The notes: generated by a model from the letters alone, not told the origin. A stretch of 64,000 nt of DNA from Hippopus hippopus (GCA_946811185.2 OX328101.1:28442122-28506121); one strand, 5' to 3'. Positions 21,981 to 33,244 are shown, counted from the first letter of the stretch. Numbers and translations are program-made.

Positions 21981-22557
21981 TTAATATTGCATGCTTTGGA
22001 AACCTCCTCTTCTGAACTAACTAGTCAACTTTTGTTACAAGATGTCAACCCCATGACTTGGTCTGTTGTTAGACAAAAAGGATTTTCTGCATCCATAATT
22101 GAGATAAATTGCTTGGTATAATGCATCATGGAGATGCATACAGCCCCCTTTTTCCATAAAACTCCTCAAATAAATGGGTTTTCATGAAGAGGATGAAGAC
22201 TGTGCTAAAGTAAAACTGGTCTCAATAATGTCACACTATATCTCAGACCCCATTACCTTATTTATGGTCTCAAACATAAATGGCAAGCAATTTAGAGGTC
22301 TTCCATGACAAAGCAGAAAAATATAAATGAGAATCAAGTTGTCAATCTGTATCACCTCAAACACTCTGATTAATGGCTAGCTTTCCAGACAAAAATCCTT
22401 GTATTGTTATGGAAGGAATCATAGTTAGCCAGTTCCCAGGGTATCTAAGGTATCTAAGGTAATGTAATTTTAAGGTTAATTTCAGAAGTTTTCTCTGTTC
22501 AGTAAAAAATATCTGGACACAATCAAAAACATGAAATTTCATCAAAAGAGGTAAGGT

Positions 22558-22731
22558 TTACCCTGACAAAAAAAGGCTTTTGAAGCTATTGCGCAAAAAT
22601 GAGAAAATGCTGATGACAGTGTTTCCTTCCCTTTCAAAATCACGTCAAATCATTTGAGCCTCATTTCAAATGTTTTCTACAAGTGCTTTCAATATGGGCA
22701 AGTTTAAATCTTTGTCAGGTTAAAGGATAAT
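22558..22731 (-). mobile_element. degenerate TTAA hairpin MITE
   Basis: GGCTTTTGAAGCTATTGCGC, AATGAGAAAATGCTGATGAC, then TGCTTTCAATATGGGCAAG and TCAGGTTAAAGGATAA. Confidence 0.55.
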
Positions 22732-22749
22732 AACCATTACAAGGCCAAA

Positions 22750-22800
22750 CAGCCCTGCCCTGGTAGCACATTCAGTAGTGTACAGGACTTGAGGACAGGG
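22750..22800 (+). mobile_element. SINE head fragment
   Basis: GCCCTGGTAGCACATTCAGT then AGTGTACAGGACTTGAGGAC matches the tRNA-like head of the SINE at 48900-49225; the rest is absent, interrupted by the foldback repeat. Confidence 0.5.
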
Positions 22801-23085
22801 CCAATCAGAAGTTGTGTTACTTTCAAATATAAAAAAATTCTTGAGAATAAGACTAAGAATGTTCTAAAGAAGGTTGGTGAATACTAGCCCAGGATCCATA
22901 TTCACCAACCATTCTTAAGAACATTCTTAGTGTCATTCTCAAGAATTTTCTAACTTAGAAAGTAACACAATTTCTGATTGGCTAAACCATTTGGTTTAGC
23001 CAATCAGAAGTTGTGTTACTTTCTTCATCTGGAATTAGACAAAGGCATGTTCTTAAGAATGGTTGGTGAATACCGACCCAAGTCT
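22796..23085. repeat. foldback repeat with three alternating arms
   Basis: Arms of about 90 bp (GCCAATCAGAAGTTGTGTTA...AGAATGTTCTAAAGAAGGTT...GGTGAAT) alternate in orientation at about 22800-22886, 22894-22982 and 22990-23085, giving two overlapping hairpins. The ATTCACCAACCATTCTTAAG block is the family tag. Relatives: 16110-16375 and 39254-39440. Confidence 0.75.
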
Positions 23086-23231
23086 TAGGCATCTTACAAA
23101 TGTTCAATGGTCACAATGTCTCACAAGTATAGGACAAGTTAGATCCAAGATCTGACAGCAGTTCTTTACAGTAATACCTTGATCTAAACTGTTCAATAAG
23201 ACAACTGAAAGTTGCTCAGTAATTTTTAATG

Positions 23232-23397
23232 CTTTCAAAAAATGACACATTTTTAGACTTGTCCAAACTGAAAGCATTTGCAGGCAACAAATGAAATACG
23301 ACTAAAATGATGGAATTTGCCTCTAACAGGGTAGAACATAAGCTTTCCTGCATTTTCTCCCTTTTCTCACAATATTTTCAAAGGCCTTCTCTATTCT
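23232..23397 (+). mobile_element. TTAA hairpin MITE, half hairpin
   Basis: CATTTTTAGACTTGTCCAAA and GCATTTGCAGGCAACAAATG body, right hairpin arm TTCTCCCTTTTCTCACAATA; left arm and right end lost. Confidence 0.6.
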
Positions 23398-23561
23398 CTA
23401 TTTCCAGAACCACAAAATAACACCCTAAGCCAATTAAACAGCTTTTTACATCATGACACTAGCACTGGTTAAGATTACCAGGAAGCAATCATTGAGATCC
23501 ACTGATCTATGGTTTCATGGTGTAAGAATGTGTTTGCAATCAATGAAAAATAAAAAGCTGT

Positions 23562-23780
23562 AACTCATTACCAAATGACAAGATTTTAGATTTATCCAAA
23601 TTGGAAGTATTTGCAGACCACAGAATAAATGTGACTCAAAAATTGATGTTTGTTTTTAGAAGGGTAGAAACATTTTGGAAAAAGAAAAAATACTGGTTAA
23701 GGGCTTTTTCTCCTTTTTCTAAAATATTTTCAAAGTTCTTTGGCTTTAGTGTCCTTAAAACTTGGGATTGTTTAAGGCTT
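23562..23780 (+). mobile_element. TTAA hairpin MITE, diverged
   Basis: CATTACCAAATGACAAGATT end, AAATTGGAAGTATTTGCAG body, weak hairpin, right part TCCTTAAAACTTGGGATTG. Confidence 0.65.
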
Positions 23781-23891
23781 AAACTAACTGAACTAACTAA
23801 ATAACTTCTCTAAAAAAAAATGGAGTAGTTTATATTCTGTCATATTGTTTGTAGTCATAAAATAAAAAGACAGCAATTCGACGTATATTAA

Positions 23892-24114
23892 CCCCTTTAC
23901 CAAACAATCCCATGTTTACCAACTTTGAGAAAAAAGCCTTTTGAAAACAACGTATGAAAAAGAAAAAGTGCAAGTAACTGGAACTTTCTTCTTTTCCCAT
24001 AAACTTTTCTACCCAATCTATGGTAAATCCTATCACCTGAGTTGTTTTTAATTTGTTTCCTTTGCAAATGCTTTCAATTTAGTCAGACCTAAAATATTGT
24101 TGTTTGGTTAAGAG
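23892..24114 (-). mobile_element. TTAA hairpin MITE, TTAA both sides
   Basis: TTAA at 23888-23891 and 24115-24118; 223 bp. CCCCTTTACCAAACAATCCC end and GTTGTTTGGTTAAGAG end. The hairpin arms are diverged, so this is an older insertion. Confidence 0.85.
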
Positions 24115-24245
24115 TTAAACAAATAAAGGAGTGATTGGAACCCCATGTCACATGTCTAACTACCACCACTTTGATTTATGGCTTGGCTGTAATCAGACAA
24201 AATCCTTTTGTACTTATATTTGTTTGGTGTTTTATGCCATTTTTA

Positions 24246-24314
24246 ACACATTTGATTTGCTGTCTACAATGCTTTCAATTTGATCAGACCTAAAATGTTG
24301 TCTTTTCTAAAGAG
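24246..24314 (-). mobile_element. end fragment of TTAA hairpin MITE
   Basis: TTTGATTTGCTGTCTACAAT ... TTGTCTTTTCTAAAGAG before TTAA. With its flank it repeats 24045-24230, so it arose by local duplication rather than a new insertion. Confidence 0.6.
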
Positions 24315-24950
24315 TTAAGACATATGGAAGTAATTTGATCCCAGTGTCACATGTCTTTCCACTTTGATTTATGCTCTGGCTCTCCAGGCAAAATCTTTAT
24401 GCCATTGTATTTGACCAATGTTTTACATTATTGTTAACATTATTTTAGTCAATGTATTACAATGATATTTCACCTAGTGCATGCACTTCCTGTGTTTCTC
24501 AAGGCTCTACCTGATTTGAAATAATTTGGCAAAATGAGGACTGACAAACACTGATGAACTACACAAAATAAATTGAAATCAAACAGCTACCTAACAAGAA
24601 ACTACATGTATTCCCCTTTCTCTAAAATAGTATGCTTCGGTACGAAACCAAAATGCAAAGTCTACTATATAGTTTCAATGGCTCTGTGACACAAGTTCAA
24701 TTTAACTATACGGAAAGAAACACATACTGTTTTATGTATCAAATGCTGCTTACGCAAGAAATAGTTCTGTATGGTTACATTATGCTGCTATGTTTTGTTT
24801 ACAATTTGAGCCAACTTCCTGTCTTCAGCTCCAATTTGGAAGTTATGTCCTTGTATTTTCCAATCAATCACATGAATGAAGTGGAGCCATAAATTACAGG
24901 CCATGAAAAATCAAATGATTTGTAACTAAGTTGAAAACATTAAATCTTAA

Positions 24951-25170
24951 CCCTATCCAAAACGACAAATTTTAGACTGTTAAAGGTCAAAAGCATCTGC
25001 AGATGGTAACTTTTAGATTGGTACAAATAAATTAAGTTATCTAAACGGATAGAAAATATTGTGGGAAAGGGAGAGAATGCTGGCTACCAGCATTTTCTCC
25101 TTTTACAACAGTGTTTCCAAAAAGCCTTCATCTCCAGAGTCCTTAAAACACGAGATTGTATGGGAACAGG
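24951..25170 (+). mobile_element. complete TTAA hairpin MITE, TTAA both sides
   Basis: TTAA at 24947-24950 and 25171-25174; 220 bp. Left end CCCTATCCAAAACGACAAAT, hairpin 25051-25117, right end GATTGTATGGGAACAGG. Confidence 0.85.
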
Positions 25171-25839
25171 TTAATTGTCTTTACACCTTTGGATGCCTCA
25201 AAAAAGAAAGGCTTCCCCAGCTGAAAATAATTTTAAAATACAAATAAGCTAAAGTGCTCTAAGGGTGGAAAATATTGTAGGAAAAGCCTTGAAAAATTGC
25301 ATGTTACAACTCTCTCTCTCAATAGACATGCTTAAAAACTTTCTATTTTTTGTTACAAGGTTAAAAAATACTATTTCTAAAGAGTCAGACAAGAGACAGA
25401 TGAGAAACGTAACTATAAAGGATAACAAAAAGTGAATTTGATATGATATTGAAAATATCATACAAAAAGGAGTTTTGGCAAGTAAAACACTGTCACTAAT
25501 TTTCTGAAATCATTTTAAAAGCTGTCTGCTGCAAAAGTGTAAAAAGAATTACCAGTATGTATGAAAATGGGCTACAGTGAGTAGCTAAAACAGGACTACT
25601 TGGTTATGGTAATTCCCATCTGAAATGCAATAGCACAGTCTCTAACCCCAAACAATATGGTTTATAGTCTACCACATTAATGGTCTGCATTTTTGTGGCC
25701 CTACACAAACAGAGTCTGACATACAAATGGAAACATGTAGCACCTTATCAACCTATGAGATTTATTATAAAGAGCTGTGTAGACAGTTACTTTTGGCAAC
25801 AGACATGGGACATGTGAGAAAATAAAGATTATGTCATTA

Positions 25840-26110
25840 TCCCCCGCAAAAGGTGGAGGGATATAGTTTAGCGTTGCCCGTCCGTCCTTCCGTCTGTCTG
25901 TCCGTCCGTCCCGGACATTATCTCCAATACCATTTGAGGGAATTTTGTGAAACTTTATGCATGTGTACAATAACCTATTCCGCCGATATACTTTTTTTCT
26001 TTTTTTGATTCGATGCAAAATGGCAGACTGGGAGCGATTTTGAGTTATGCGGTCGCGTAAATTTTTGAAAAGGTCTTTTTCGGCAGGGGATATCATTTCA
26101 ACCAAATTGC
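25840..26110 (-). repeat. interspersed repeat with (GTCC)n tract
   Basis: CCCCGCAAAAGGTGGAGGGA, GTTTAGCGTTGCCCG, then a GTCC/GTCT microsatellite at about 25879-25915, followed by a non-repetitive body (ATTTTGTGAAACTTTATGCA). I infer a HINE-like interspersed element of a different type; its far end is not resolved. The 170-codon minus-strand frame across it reads through the microsatellite and is not a gene. Confidence 0.5.
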
Positions 26111-26259
26111 TTGTTATCACTAGATACTTGAGGCAAATTGACTTAACTAAGCTATGATTCAATTCTTTACCCATCCTCGGAACCCAGGTTTGAAGCATTA
26201 CATTACTCTCCATGCATAACGATTACAGAATGAATTGAAACTGGGTGACCGAGGATGCT

Positions 26260-26372
26260 CTTTACCAAACAACAAAATTTTAGACCTGCCCAGTTTCAAA
26301 GCATTTGCACACAACAAAATGAATATAGCAGAAATGATAGGATTTGTATAAAATAGACTTCAAAACATTTAT
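26260..26372 (+). mobile_element. left half of TTAA hairpin MITE
   Basis: CTCTTTACCAAACAACAAAA end to CTTCAAAACATTT; truncated at the hairpin. Confidence 0.65.
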
Positions 26373-26422
26373 ATTCATGATACCAAACCTCTAGACTGAA
26401 TGCTTAATCCTTAGGATAGTCA

Positions 26423-26641
26423 ACTCTTTACCAGACAACAAAATTTAAGACTTGTCCGATTTGGGATCATTGGCAGACAACAAACGACACATGTTTGAAA
26501 TAACGGATATTGTCACTAAAAGGGTTGAAAACATTGGAGAAAAGGAGAATTGCTGGTTTCCAGCATTTTCTTTTTCAACAATGTTTTCAGAAGGCTTCTT
26601 CAATAGAGCCATTCAAGAACAGGACTGGTAGGTAAAGGATT
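26423..26641 (+). mobile_element. TTAA hairpin MITE, full length
   Basis: AACTCTTTACCAGACAACAA end, hairpin with a GCTGGTTTCCAGC centre at 26526-26590, right end GGACTGGTAGGTAAAGG. Target sites degenerate (TCAA / TTGA). Confidence 0.75.
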
Positions 26642-27339
26642 GATCACAAGCCAATTAATAACACAGGACATAACATACAATGTGCATGACATGACATGCT
26701 TGAAACATAAATTTTACATTGAAGATACAATTTGTATTATTTTACAGCAACAAAAGTTATGATAAACAAAAACTCAAGCACATTATGCACTATAGAAAAG
26801 TACCAGTGATTCATAATTTTTATTATTCAAACAGCGGATGTGTAACTATCATATGATACAAACATCAGTGCTTGAATTTTGCAAGTTTTATTATTTCTGA
26901 ATATAATAAGTATTTTAAGTTCACATGGTAAGTGTCCAGGTTTTGTCATTGCCCTTGCATCATCTGTATCATTGTGATGTGAAAACTTTAACATTATTTT
27001 TTGTAAGCCTTCGGCTTTCACATGTATACCATAGCATTTCATTCTGTACTCTATTCTTTTACCCACAGTTTGAAAGAAACAAATACACCTCTTATGTCAC
27101 TACTGGTAGTAAGCTCCATGTGAGTTGATAATAGACATTTGCAGCTTAAAGTGGGGAACGATGACCGAGGAACAGTAACGCTAAATATTTAGGGGTCGTC
27201 TCAACACATAATTTAACAAGTTTGTATGACCAAGGCACTGTAAATGTTTTCTGTCCTTACAAAAGGAGAACATTACAGTTATTTCTTGGCATGCCCTGTG
27301 ATCTAGTGGCTTAGGTTATTCTGATATATACTCGTGTTG

Positions 27340-27526
27340 ACACGTAGGAAAGGGATCGCTTTAAAAAAAATTGTGAGAAAAGGTGAAAATGCCCATTATG
27401 AGTAATGACATAATATTTTCCACCAGATCAGTGTTTCACACTCCTATTTAAAGCTGTTTTGCTTTGTCGTCTGCAACTGATTTCAATTTTTAGACAGTCT
27501 CAAAACGGTTGATCAGGGAAAGGGTT
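27340..27526 (-). mobile_element. degenerate TTAA hairpin MITE inside Harbinger element
   Basis: AATTGTGAGAAAAGGTGAAA, TTTGTCGTCTGCAACTGATT, ATTTTTAGACAGTCTCAAAA, end GGGAAAGGGTTAA. Confidence 0.55.
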
Positions 27527-28331
27527 AAAAACAACAGTAATTATAAATAGAAGTAAACTTGTTTATGAAGCAGAACTGGAAACAAACAAAAATTTCCCCG
27601 GCCTTATATTGTTCGCTCTCGTTTTACACGTGCACTGCGTGTATACATAAAAAACTGAATTTTGCAATCTAATCATGTTTATAGAAAAAAGGGGTAAATT
27701 TGTATTAAAATATTATCAAAGTTGTAGCCTACGATACAAATATGATACATACTGTTGATTTATGTTCAATTAAATAAACATGTACATACCAGCATTCATG
27801 TCATTATCTTCCATTTTCTTTTACTACCAACATATTATATATATAATATACATGAGCAAGTGACTTAGCTAAACGGCACGACATTATCGTGCCGCTTGGG
27901 CCGCACTGCAGTCCATTTTTGCGTAGCTAAAACTGTCCAACAATTTGTACTCGTAAATACAATGAAGATCAAAAGTATGAATTCATGAGTATATTACCTA
28001 CATTTCTTCAACAAAATGATATGAAAGAAAGTATTTCACACAATGAAATCATTTTATTCATTTTAATTACCTGGAAGGGCTGCATATTAAAATTGCATAG
28101 TCCGCAACTAATTGTGTCTCAACAATAACTCGAAAACTAATTAAGCAATTTGGATGAAACCTCACGGAATGATTAAGGATAACAAGAGAGTGTGACACAC
28201 ACAGAAATGTTTCTCCCTTTTTCAAGGTCACAGTTCAAGGTCTTTGTCTTTTGGGCATTTGTTGCACTGTAACATTACTTGTTTACTTTCATATATTCTT
28301 TGACTTATTATCGGAATGGACAGGTATTTAA

Positions 28332-28637
28332 AAACAGTCATTTTCATCGCATTTGTTAGCACTTCTAGACCCATCGCCTAAAGTATCAAACTATTTTGCC
28401 TTGATTGTTGAAGTTTTACCGTGGATGAGAGCTCCACCGGGACACGCACTTACACTCAACTACAGATTGTTTGGTTGTGATGAAAATTACTACAGTGTTG
28501 GAAATGTGTTTCAAATACTTTCTACACACATATACCAGTTGTTAGAGTTGTGTGGTGAGACATCTGAAACACATCTAAGATTACTTGATACTTTGATTAT
28601 TACATCCCAAAGTCAAACAGAAACCGTGTTTTATTGA
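28332..28637 (+). CDS. unidentified open frame within Harbinger element
   Basis: A stop-to-stop frame of about 101 codons containing LLDPSPKVSNYFALIVEVLP, APPGHALTLNYRLFGCDENY and THIYQLLELCGETSETHLRL. It looks like real protein (few low-complexity runs, mixed composition) but I do not recognise the family. It has no ATG near its start; TTTGTTAG at 28352-28359 could be a splice acceptor. It lies upstream of and on the same strand as the transposase remnant. It could be a host exon captured by the element, the element's second protein, or part of an unrelated gene. Confidence 0.3.
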   Translation, partial: KQSFSSHLLALLDPSPKVSNYFALIVEVLPWMRAPPGHALTLNYRLFGCDENYYSVGNVFQILSTHIYQLLELCGETSETHLRLLDTLIITSQSQTETVFY

Positions 28638-28837
28638 CCCTTATTTGGCTACGATCTTATCCTACATTTATCATGTTATCATCATTATTTGATATAAGTA
28701 TATCGACAGATTCGTGTTCTGCTTCCATATTTTTATTTGAAACTTAAAGATATATGAAATGGCTTTCAATCAAAGAGTAGTTTGAGATGATGTACGTTTG
28801 GAACAAAATACGCTGGTGGTCGAAGCATTGATAGAAC

Positions 28838-29326
28838 ATCTCACAGAATACACAGACCTAAAATAGAGCCACAAAAACAATATTATCCAGGACATAGCAC
28901 GCAATACATATGCAGATTATTTTCGACGATTCTTGTGTTATTCGTTATTTAGAAACTGGTTTTATAGGTCACAAAAACGATGCGCAACGATTTCGAATGA
29001 TGCGACAAGTGGACATAGACTTAGAACTTCAAAATAACAGTGTCCTTTTGGGGGATAAAATCTATTCTAACGGATACCCTTTAATGACCCCTTATAACAG
29101 TGCACAACTATACAGAATGGATATCCGAACTAAGTTGAAATCTAGAAACTTATCAGGTAGATCTATATTACAAAATATAGAGTCGATAGAACATTCAATC
29201 GCTGAGCTAATAACATATAACTCAGTCGGTGGAGTGTTGAAAAACAAGGGAAATGTTTTGCCTCGTGTTGTGCATATTTGTGGTGGACTAGTGCGTCATA
29301 GAAAAGGACTGACAACTTACATGTAA
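28838..29326 (+). pseudogene. PIF/Harbinger transposase (HARBI1-like), C-terminal half
   Basis: Reads THRIHRPKIEPQKQYYPGHS, a frame change near 28908, then IIFDDSCVIRYLETGFIGHK, NDAQRFRMM, VLLGDKIYSNGYPLMTPY, SIEHSIAELITYNSVGG and LPRVVHICGGLVRHRK. Candidate DDE residues are D in IIFDD, D in LLGDK and E in IEHSIAEL, all in the expected order for DDE_Tnp_4 proteins. The N-terminal half is missing and one frameshift is present, so it is non-functional, but the last 138 codons are unbroken. Confidence 0.82.
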
Positions 29327-29639
29327 ATGTCATTGACATTGATTTGAGTAGGAAGTCAGCAAACAAAGTGAATGCTACCTACCTGCGGTATTCACAACTT
29401 TTGTAGATCATCTTGAGATTGTCCCTAGATACAATGTCCCCGATCCTCTATCCCCTTTCCTCAACTTAAGCCGCAAATGTCTATAGTAAAGGCGACAAAT
29501 GTTTTGTTGGTCAGCGAACATATTACAGGGTGGGTTCAAAACAATTGATACAACACCAAGATGGGAGGGTGTATGTATACATGCTCAGCCTCCAGCTTTA
29601 CTCAAATAATGCTCCTAATCCATCACTAAAGCTTGGATA

Positions 29640-29850
29640 AGGGGACATTTTCTGATATCTATATCATTACTTAAGATATTTACTCCAAACTTGAGTTAGT
29701 TGTTAACCATCAAAAGGAAAAGCAACCTGTAAACAGTTTTTTTTTAAAACAAATTATGCCCTTTTTATGACATAAAATTTTCTCTGAATAAGCAACTTCA
29801 GCAAGTGTTGGCACCATCATGTAGCACTTTGGTTGTTGTTTATCAAGCTT
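29640..29850 (-). mobile_element. HINE type C fragment
   Basis: Minus strand: ATGATGGTGCCAACACTTG head, TTGCTTTTCCTTTTGATGGT, AACTCAAGTTTGGAGTAAAT, GATATCAGAAAATGTCC. 3' end lost. Confidence 0.55.
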
Positions 29851-29887
29851 GTCAAAAAGTATTAAAGTTACATTAAACCTTTACTGC

Positions 29888-30110
29888 AAAATCCATTACC
29901 TAATAATCCTCTGTTTAACAGCCCTCAGAAAGTAGCCTCTAGAAACCACTGTAGGTAATGCAAAAAAGCTGGTGACCAGCATTTTCTCCATTTCCCTTAA
30001 TGTTTTCAAACCTTTCAGGAAACTTCAGTTCATTTGTACCAATTTCAAATTTGTTATCTTCAATGGGAAACTTTGTTAGACATGAAGAATATGGAATGTG
30101 GCTGGTAAAA
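29888..30110 (-). mobile_element. TTAA hairpin MITE, full length, diverged
   Basis: CATTACCTAATAATCCTCTG end, hairpin centre AGCTGGTGACCAGCA, distal end GTGGCTGGTAAAAAT. Confidence 0.7.
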
Positions 30111-30410
30111 ATATTACACTTTTGGTGTGTTATTCAGAACAATTATACCTGAATCTCTCAGTAAAAAAGACCATCCTCTATCATACAAACAAAAGCAAAA
30201 ACACATGCAAAACTAAGGAGAGCAACTAAACACAATAATTACCTTTGCATTTTGGAAAGGAAGTAATGAGACTGCATACTCCTGAAGAAAAGTAAAGATA
30301 CAGAAAGAAACAACAACTACAACCTGCATGTCAGAAAATATAGTCACATTTGAAAGAATTTGCGACAGACATTCTAGGAAACACAAGTAACAAACTTAGC
30401 CATTTATAAA

Positions 30411-30673
30411 TGAGCCGTGCTCTGACAAAAGGGGGCTTAATGCATCTCCATAATCCATCATACCAAGAAAGCCATCACATACTTACGGATCCATAATAGC
30501 CACTTTTTTTAACAACTGACTCAATCATGAGGTAGACTGGTCCTTGGACATACAGAAAATTGACCCATAGCGAAAAGTTTCGGCCCAGGTCAGCCTGCGT
30601 GGACTGCGCAGGCTGACCTGGGTCGATACTTTTCGCAGATGCATTAAGCCCCCTTTTCACAGAGCACGGCTCA
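30411..30673. mobile_element. MITE with 36 bp terminal inverted repeats
   Basis: Left TIR TGAGCCGTGCTCTGACAAAA+GGGGGCTTAATGCATC (30411-30446) pairs with 30638-30673 at all but about two positions. An internal palindrome CCCAGGTCAGCCTGCG/CGCAGGCTGACCTGGG lies at about 30591-30625. Total 263 bp. Other copies: 38851-39087, 49800-50054, 62915-63179. Superfamily unknown; no clear target duplication. Confidence 0.85.
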
Positions 30674-30801
30674 AATTCATTTTGATCGTCTATAATCCAT
30701 TCAGATCAGGGACATAGCAAGGGATGTAGCTCACCTTAGATGCACATGTTGAAGATGATTGTCATGCTTTTATTCTTTCCTGAACACTTACAAAACAATT
30801 C

Positions 30802-30986
30802 TGTATTATGATGATCCTGGAGAAACAGACTTTTGAAAACACTGTGGAAATAGGAGAAAAAGCTGGTAACTAGCATTTTCTCCTTTTTCACATATTTTCA
30901 ATCCTTTCAATCCTCTCAACATTTATCATCTGCCAATGCTTTCAATTTGGACAAATCTAAAATTTTGTCATGTGATCAAGAGGTAA
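30802..30986 (-). mobile_element. TTAA hairpin MITE
   Basis: GACTTTTGAAAACACTGTGG hairpin arm, centre GCTGGTAACTAGC, distal TTTCAATTTGGACAAATCTA and GTGATCAAGAGG. Confidence 0.7.
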
Positions 30987-30999
30987 AAAGCAATTCATT

Positions 31000-33030
31000 T
31001 GCAAAATTGATGTTGAAGCCTATAATTTTTTTTAAGGTTGCCTGCTTTGTGCCTGGTGAACTATGTTTCATCATTTCATAATTTTATCACTTGAGTTGAA
31101 ATCAGAATAGATATAAAACATCTAGACTGCTATAGAGGTGGTATAGACATTTTCAATCCAATCAATTTAGGCCCAGATTTCGCAATTTCAATCCTCATCT
31201 TCCAGTCAATGTGATCCACAAGGCCAGCAAGAAAATTTCTAATTGCTGTTTACAAAAACTGTATCTCAAAGGAAAACTGCCATGAAAGAAGGTTTTTTTT
31301 TGCATTTGTCATAGTGTTTTCAAGAGGTGTGCAGAAAAAATTAGTCTCCATAGCTTTCTATCACATTTTAGAAATATATCAGTATTAAAAAAGTAATTAT
31401 TTTCTTTATTTCTCAAAAAAAAATCTCAGTTAAAATCTAAAAACTACAGACTGCCAAAAGTACATGTTAGGAACGGGGAAGATCTAGGATCCTAATTCAT
31501 TTTCTTTGCAGACTGACATTGATCTACAATGTCTACAAAAAACTCTAAAGTTGTGCTTTGCAGTCTGAAAATCAGAAAGAGGCCACTGCTTGAAAGTCTT
31601 TGTTAAAATCTAGCCTTATATCTCATTCTAAAAGTTTTTTTTTTTTATTACGAGATGAAATATAATATAACACTTACAATAAAACACTTTCATTTTCCAA
31701 TTTTACAAGAGCAATTATTGAAACAAAAAATGTTTCACAAATTAAATCAATTTTTGACCAAGAATAAATGTACTAGATGAACAAATATAAGCCCTCTCCA
31801 AACACATTGCATATTTTGAATGTTTCAAAGGTCAAAGAGTTTCAAAAGTAAATCATACTAATTTTGAATGTTTCCAAAGTCAAGATAATTCCAAAGTAAA
31901 GAAAGTTTTAGTTGGAATGGCCTTGACCCTTGAACATAACCCTATTCAGCCTTATTCAGTCAGTAGGGTTATTGCTACATTACCTAACCCCAACTCTTAA
32001 ACAATAAAAACAAACTATCCAGGTACTTAATATTATTTTGTTACTTTTTTCAAACATTGTAGATCCTGCATGGCAGGGTTTTTCATGACCCCCTGTTTCT
32101 TTGAATTTTGACCCCCAAATTTTCAAAATGACCCCCAAATTTTATGTCTGTGCCTTCTTTTCTTCATTTTCAGGGGGTTATTTTTTGTCAAATGACCCCC
32201 ACATCAAAAAGTCAAAACCCTGGCATGGTCAAATTTCTTGTGGGACATTCAGACAGAAACATCCCTAATATTGGAAAAAATCTGTATGTGTACAATATTA
32301 ACTGTCTCAGTGGTCACCTCTACTAAGCAAGCAACCTGTACTAAACAGCATGTATATCCCAAAGAAGACACATTATGCTGAAGTGTACATGTACCTGTAT
32401 TAAACAAGCACCTATCCTTACCATGCACATTTAGAGTGCCCCTTGTGTCCTTACTCAATGCAGGTTTGACTAACTTGATTGAAAATTTGCATTCAATCTA
32501 TTTGGAACTTCAAAGGTTAAGTCTCATCTAATTTTTGAATAATGTAGTCTATTTTTCCGAAGAAAAAATAAAAACATCTAAGTCTCAGTTTATAATATTC
32601 AAGAAATCAATGAACAAAATCAAATTTCATTCAAAGACCAACCAAGACTGTGACTAGTTTTGGACTTTACACAACAAAATATATTTAGAAAATGTAAGGA
32701 AAATATGCAAAATACTTACAGTTGAAAAAAACAATTAAGCGATAGCAAAATCTCAGTTTCTATGACAACAAAGGACAACATACATCAATTAAATACTAAA
32801 ATCTAGAACCAAACTCTTGGAGAAGTGCCAAGATTTAATAAACCCAACAGACATTTTTGCTGTCAAGAAATAAGACCAAAATACGAGTAAGTGCAATTTC
32901 GAGGTTGATGCTATAAAGAATATGTCTGCAACAAGACATTGTTATTGAAAGATAAGACTGAAGATTTTGTGATCTTGATCTTCACTGGCACTGCAAGCAA
33001 CTTAAGTTGTCAAAGCACTCAGACGGTTAT
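31000..33030. other. intron with few repeats
   Basis: The quietest 2 kb of the window. A small repeated block (TGACCCCCAAATTTT twice, inverted once as CAGGGGGTTATTTTTTGTCA) lies at 32090-32205. No DAGL exon or other coding resemblance on either strand. Confidence 0.45.
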
Positions 33031-33031
33031 C

Positions 33032-33244
33032 ACTTTATCAAACAAAAACATTCAGACCTTTCCAAATCGAAACCATTTGCAGACCACAATCAAACATGGC
33101 TCAAATGGAGGTAACTGTCTTTGAAAGGATAGCAAATACTGTGAGAATAGAAGAAAACACTGGTCATTTTTTTTTTCTGTTCCCACAGTATTTTCCAAAG
33201 TCACTTTTTTGGGTCGTATAAATTTGGTATTGTTTGGTAAAGGG
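33032..33244 (+). mobile_element. TTAA hairpin MITE, first of an inverted pair
   Basis: CACTTTATCAAACAAAAACA end, CATGGCTCAAATGGAGG body, right end TATTGTTTGGTAAAGGG then TTAA 33245-33248. Confidence 0.75.

Larger units (their letters stand above)
19868..24420. repeat. local ~130 bp repeat, about seven copies interleaved with MITEs
   Basis: Blocks like ACAGAAAATACCAATGG, CAACTGTCACCCTGTATTA and GATTTATTGATGGTTGCC(C)AGACAAC recur at about 19868-19960, 20100-20230, 20640-20720, 21200-21330, 22260-22400, 24119-24215 and 24320-24410. Several follow directly after a TTAA hairpin MITE, so the MITE plus this segment was probably duplicated locally. The longest plus-strand frame here (19911-20393) runs across these repeats and has no family resemblance. 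Confidence 0.6.
27133..29486. mobile_element. PIF/Harbinger-like element with terminal repeats
   Basis: The left end TAGACATTTGCAGCTTAAAG (27133) and the inverse of the right end, TAGACATTTGCGGCTTAAGT (from 29486), match over about 20 bp. Left flank TAA and right flank TAG could be a 3 bp target duplication with one change. Inside are a Harbinger transposase remnant (28838-29326), an unidentified open frame (28332-28637) and an inserted, decayed TTAA hairpin MITE (27340-27526). About 2.35 kb in all. Confidence 0.65.

Noticed and set aside
25701..26213. 170-codon open frame on the minus strand
   Set aside because: It crosses a GTCC/GTCT microsatellite (translated as DGRTDRRKDGRAT) inside an interspersed repeat and has no family resemblance.
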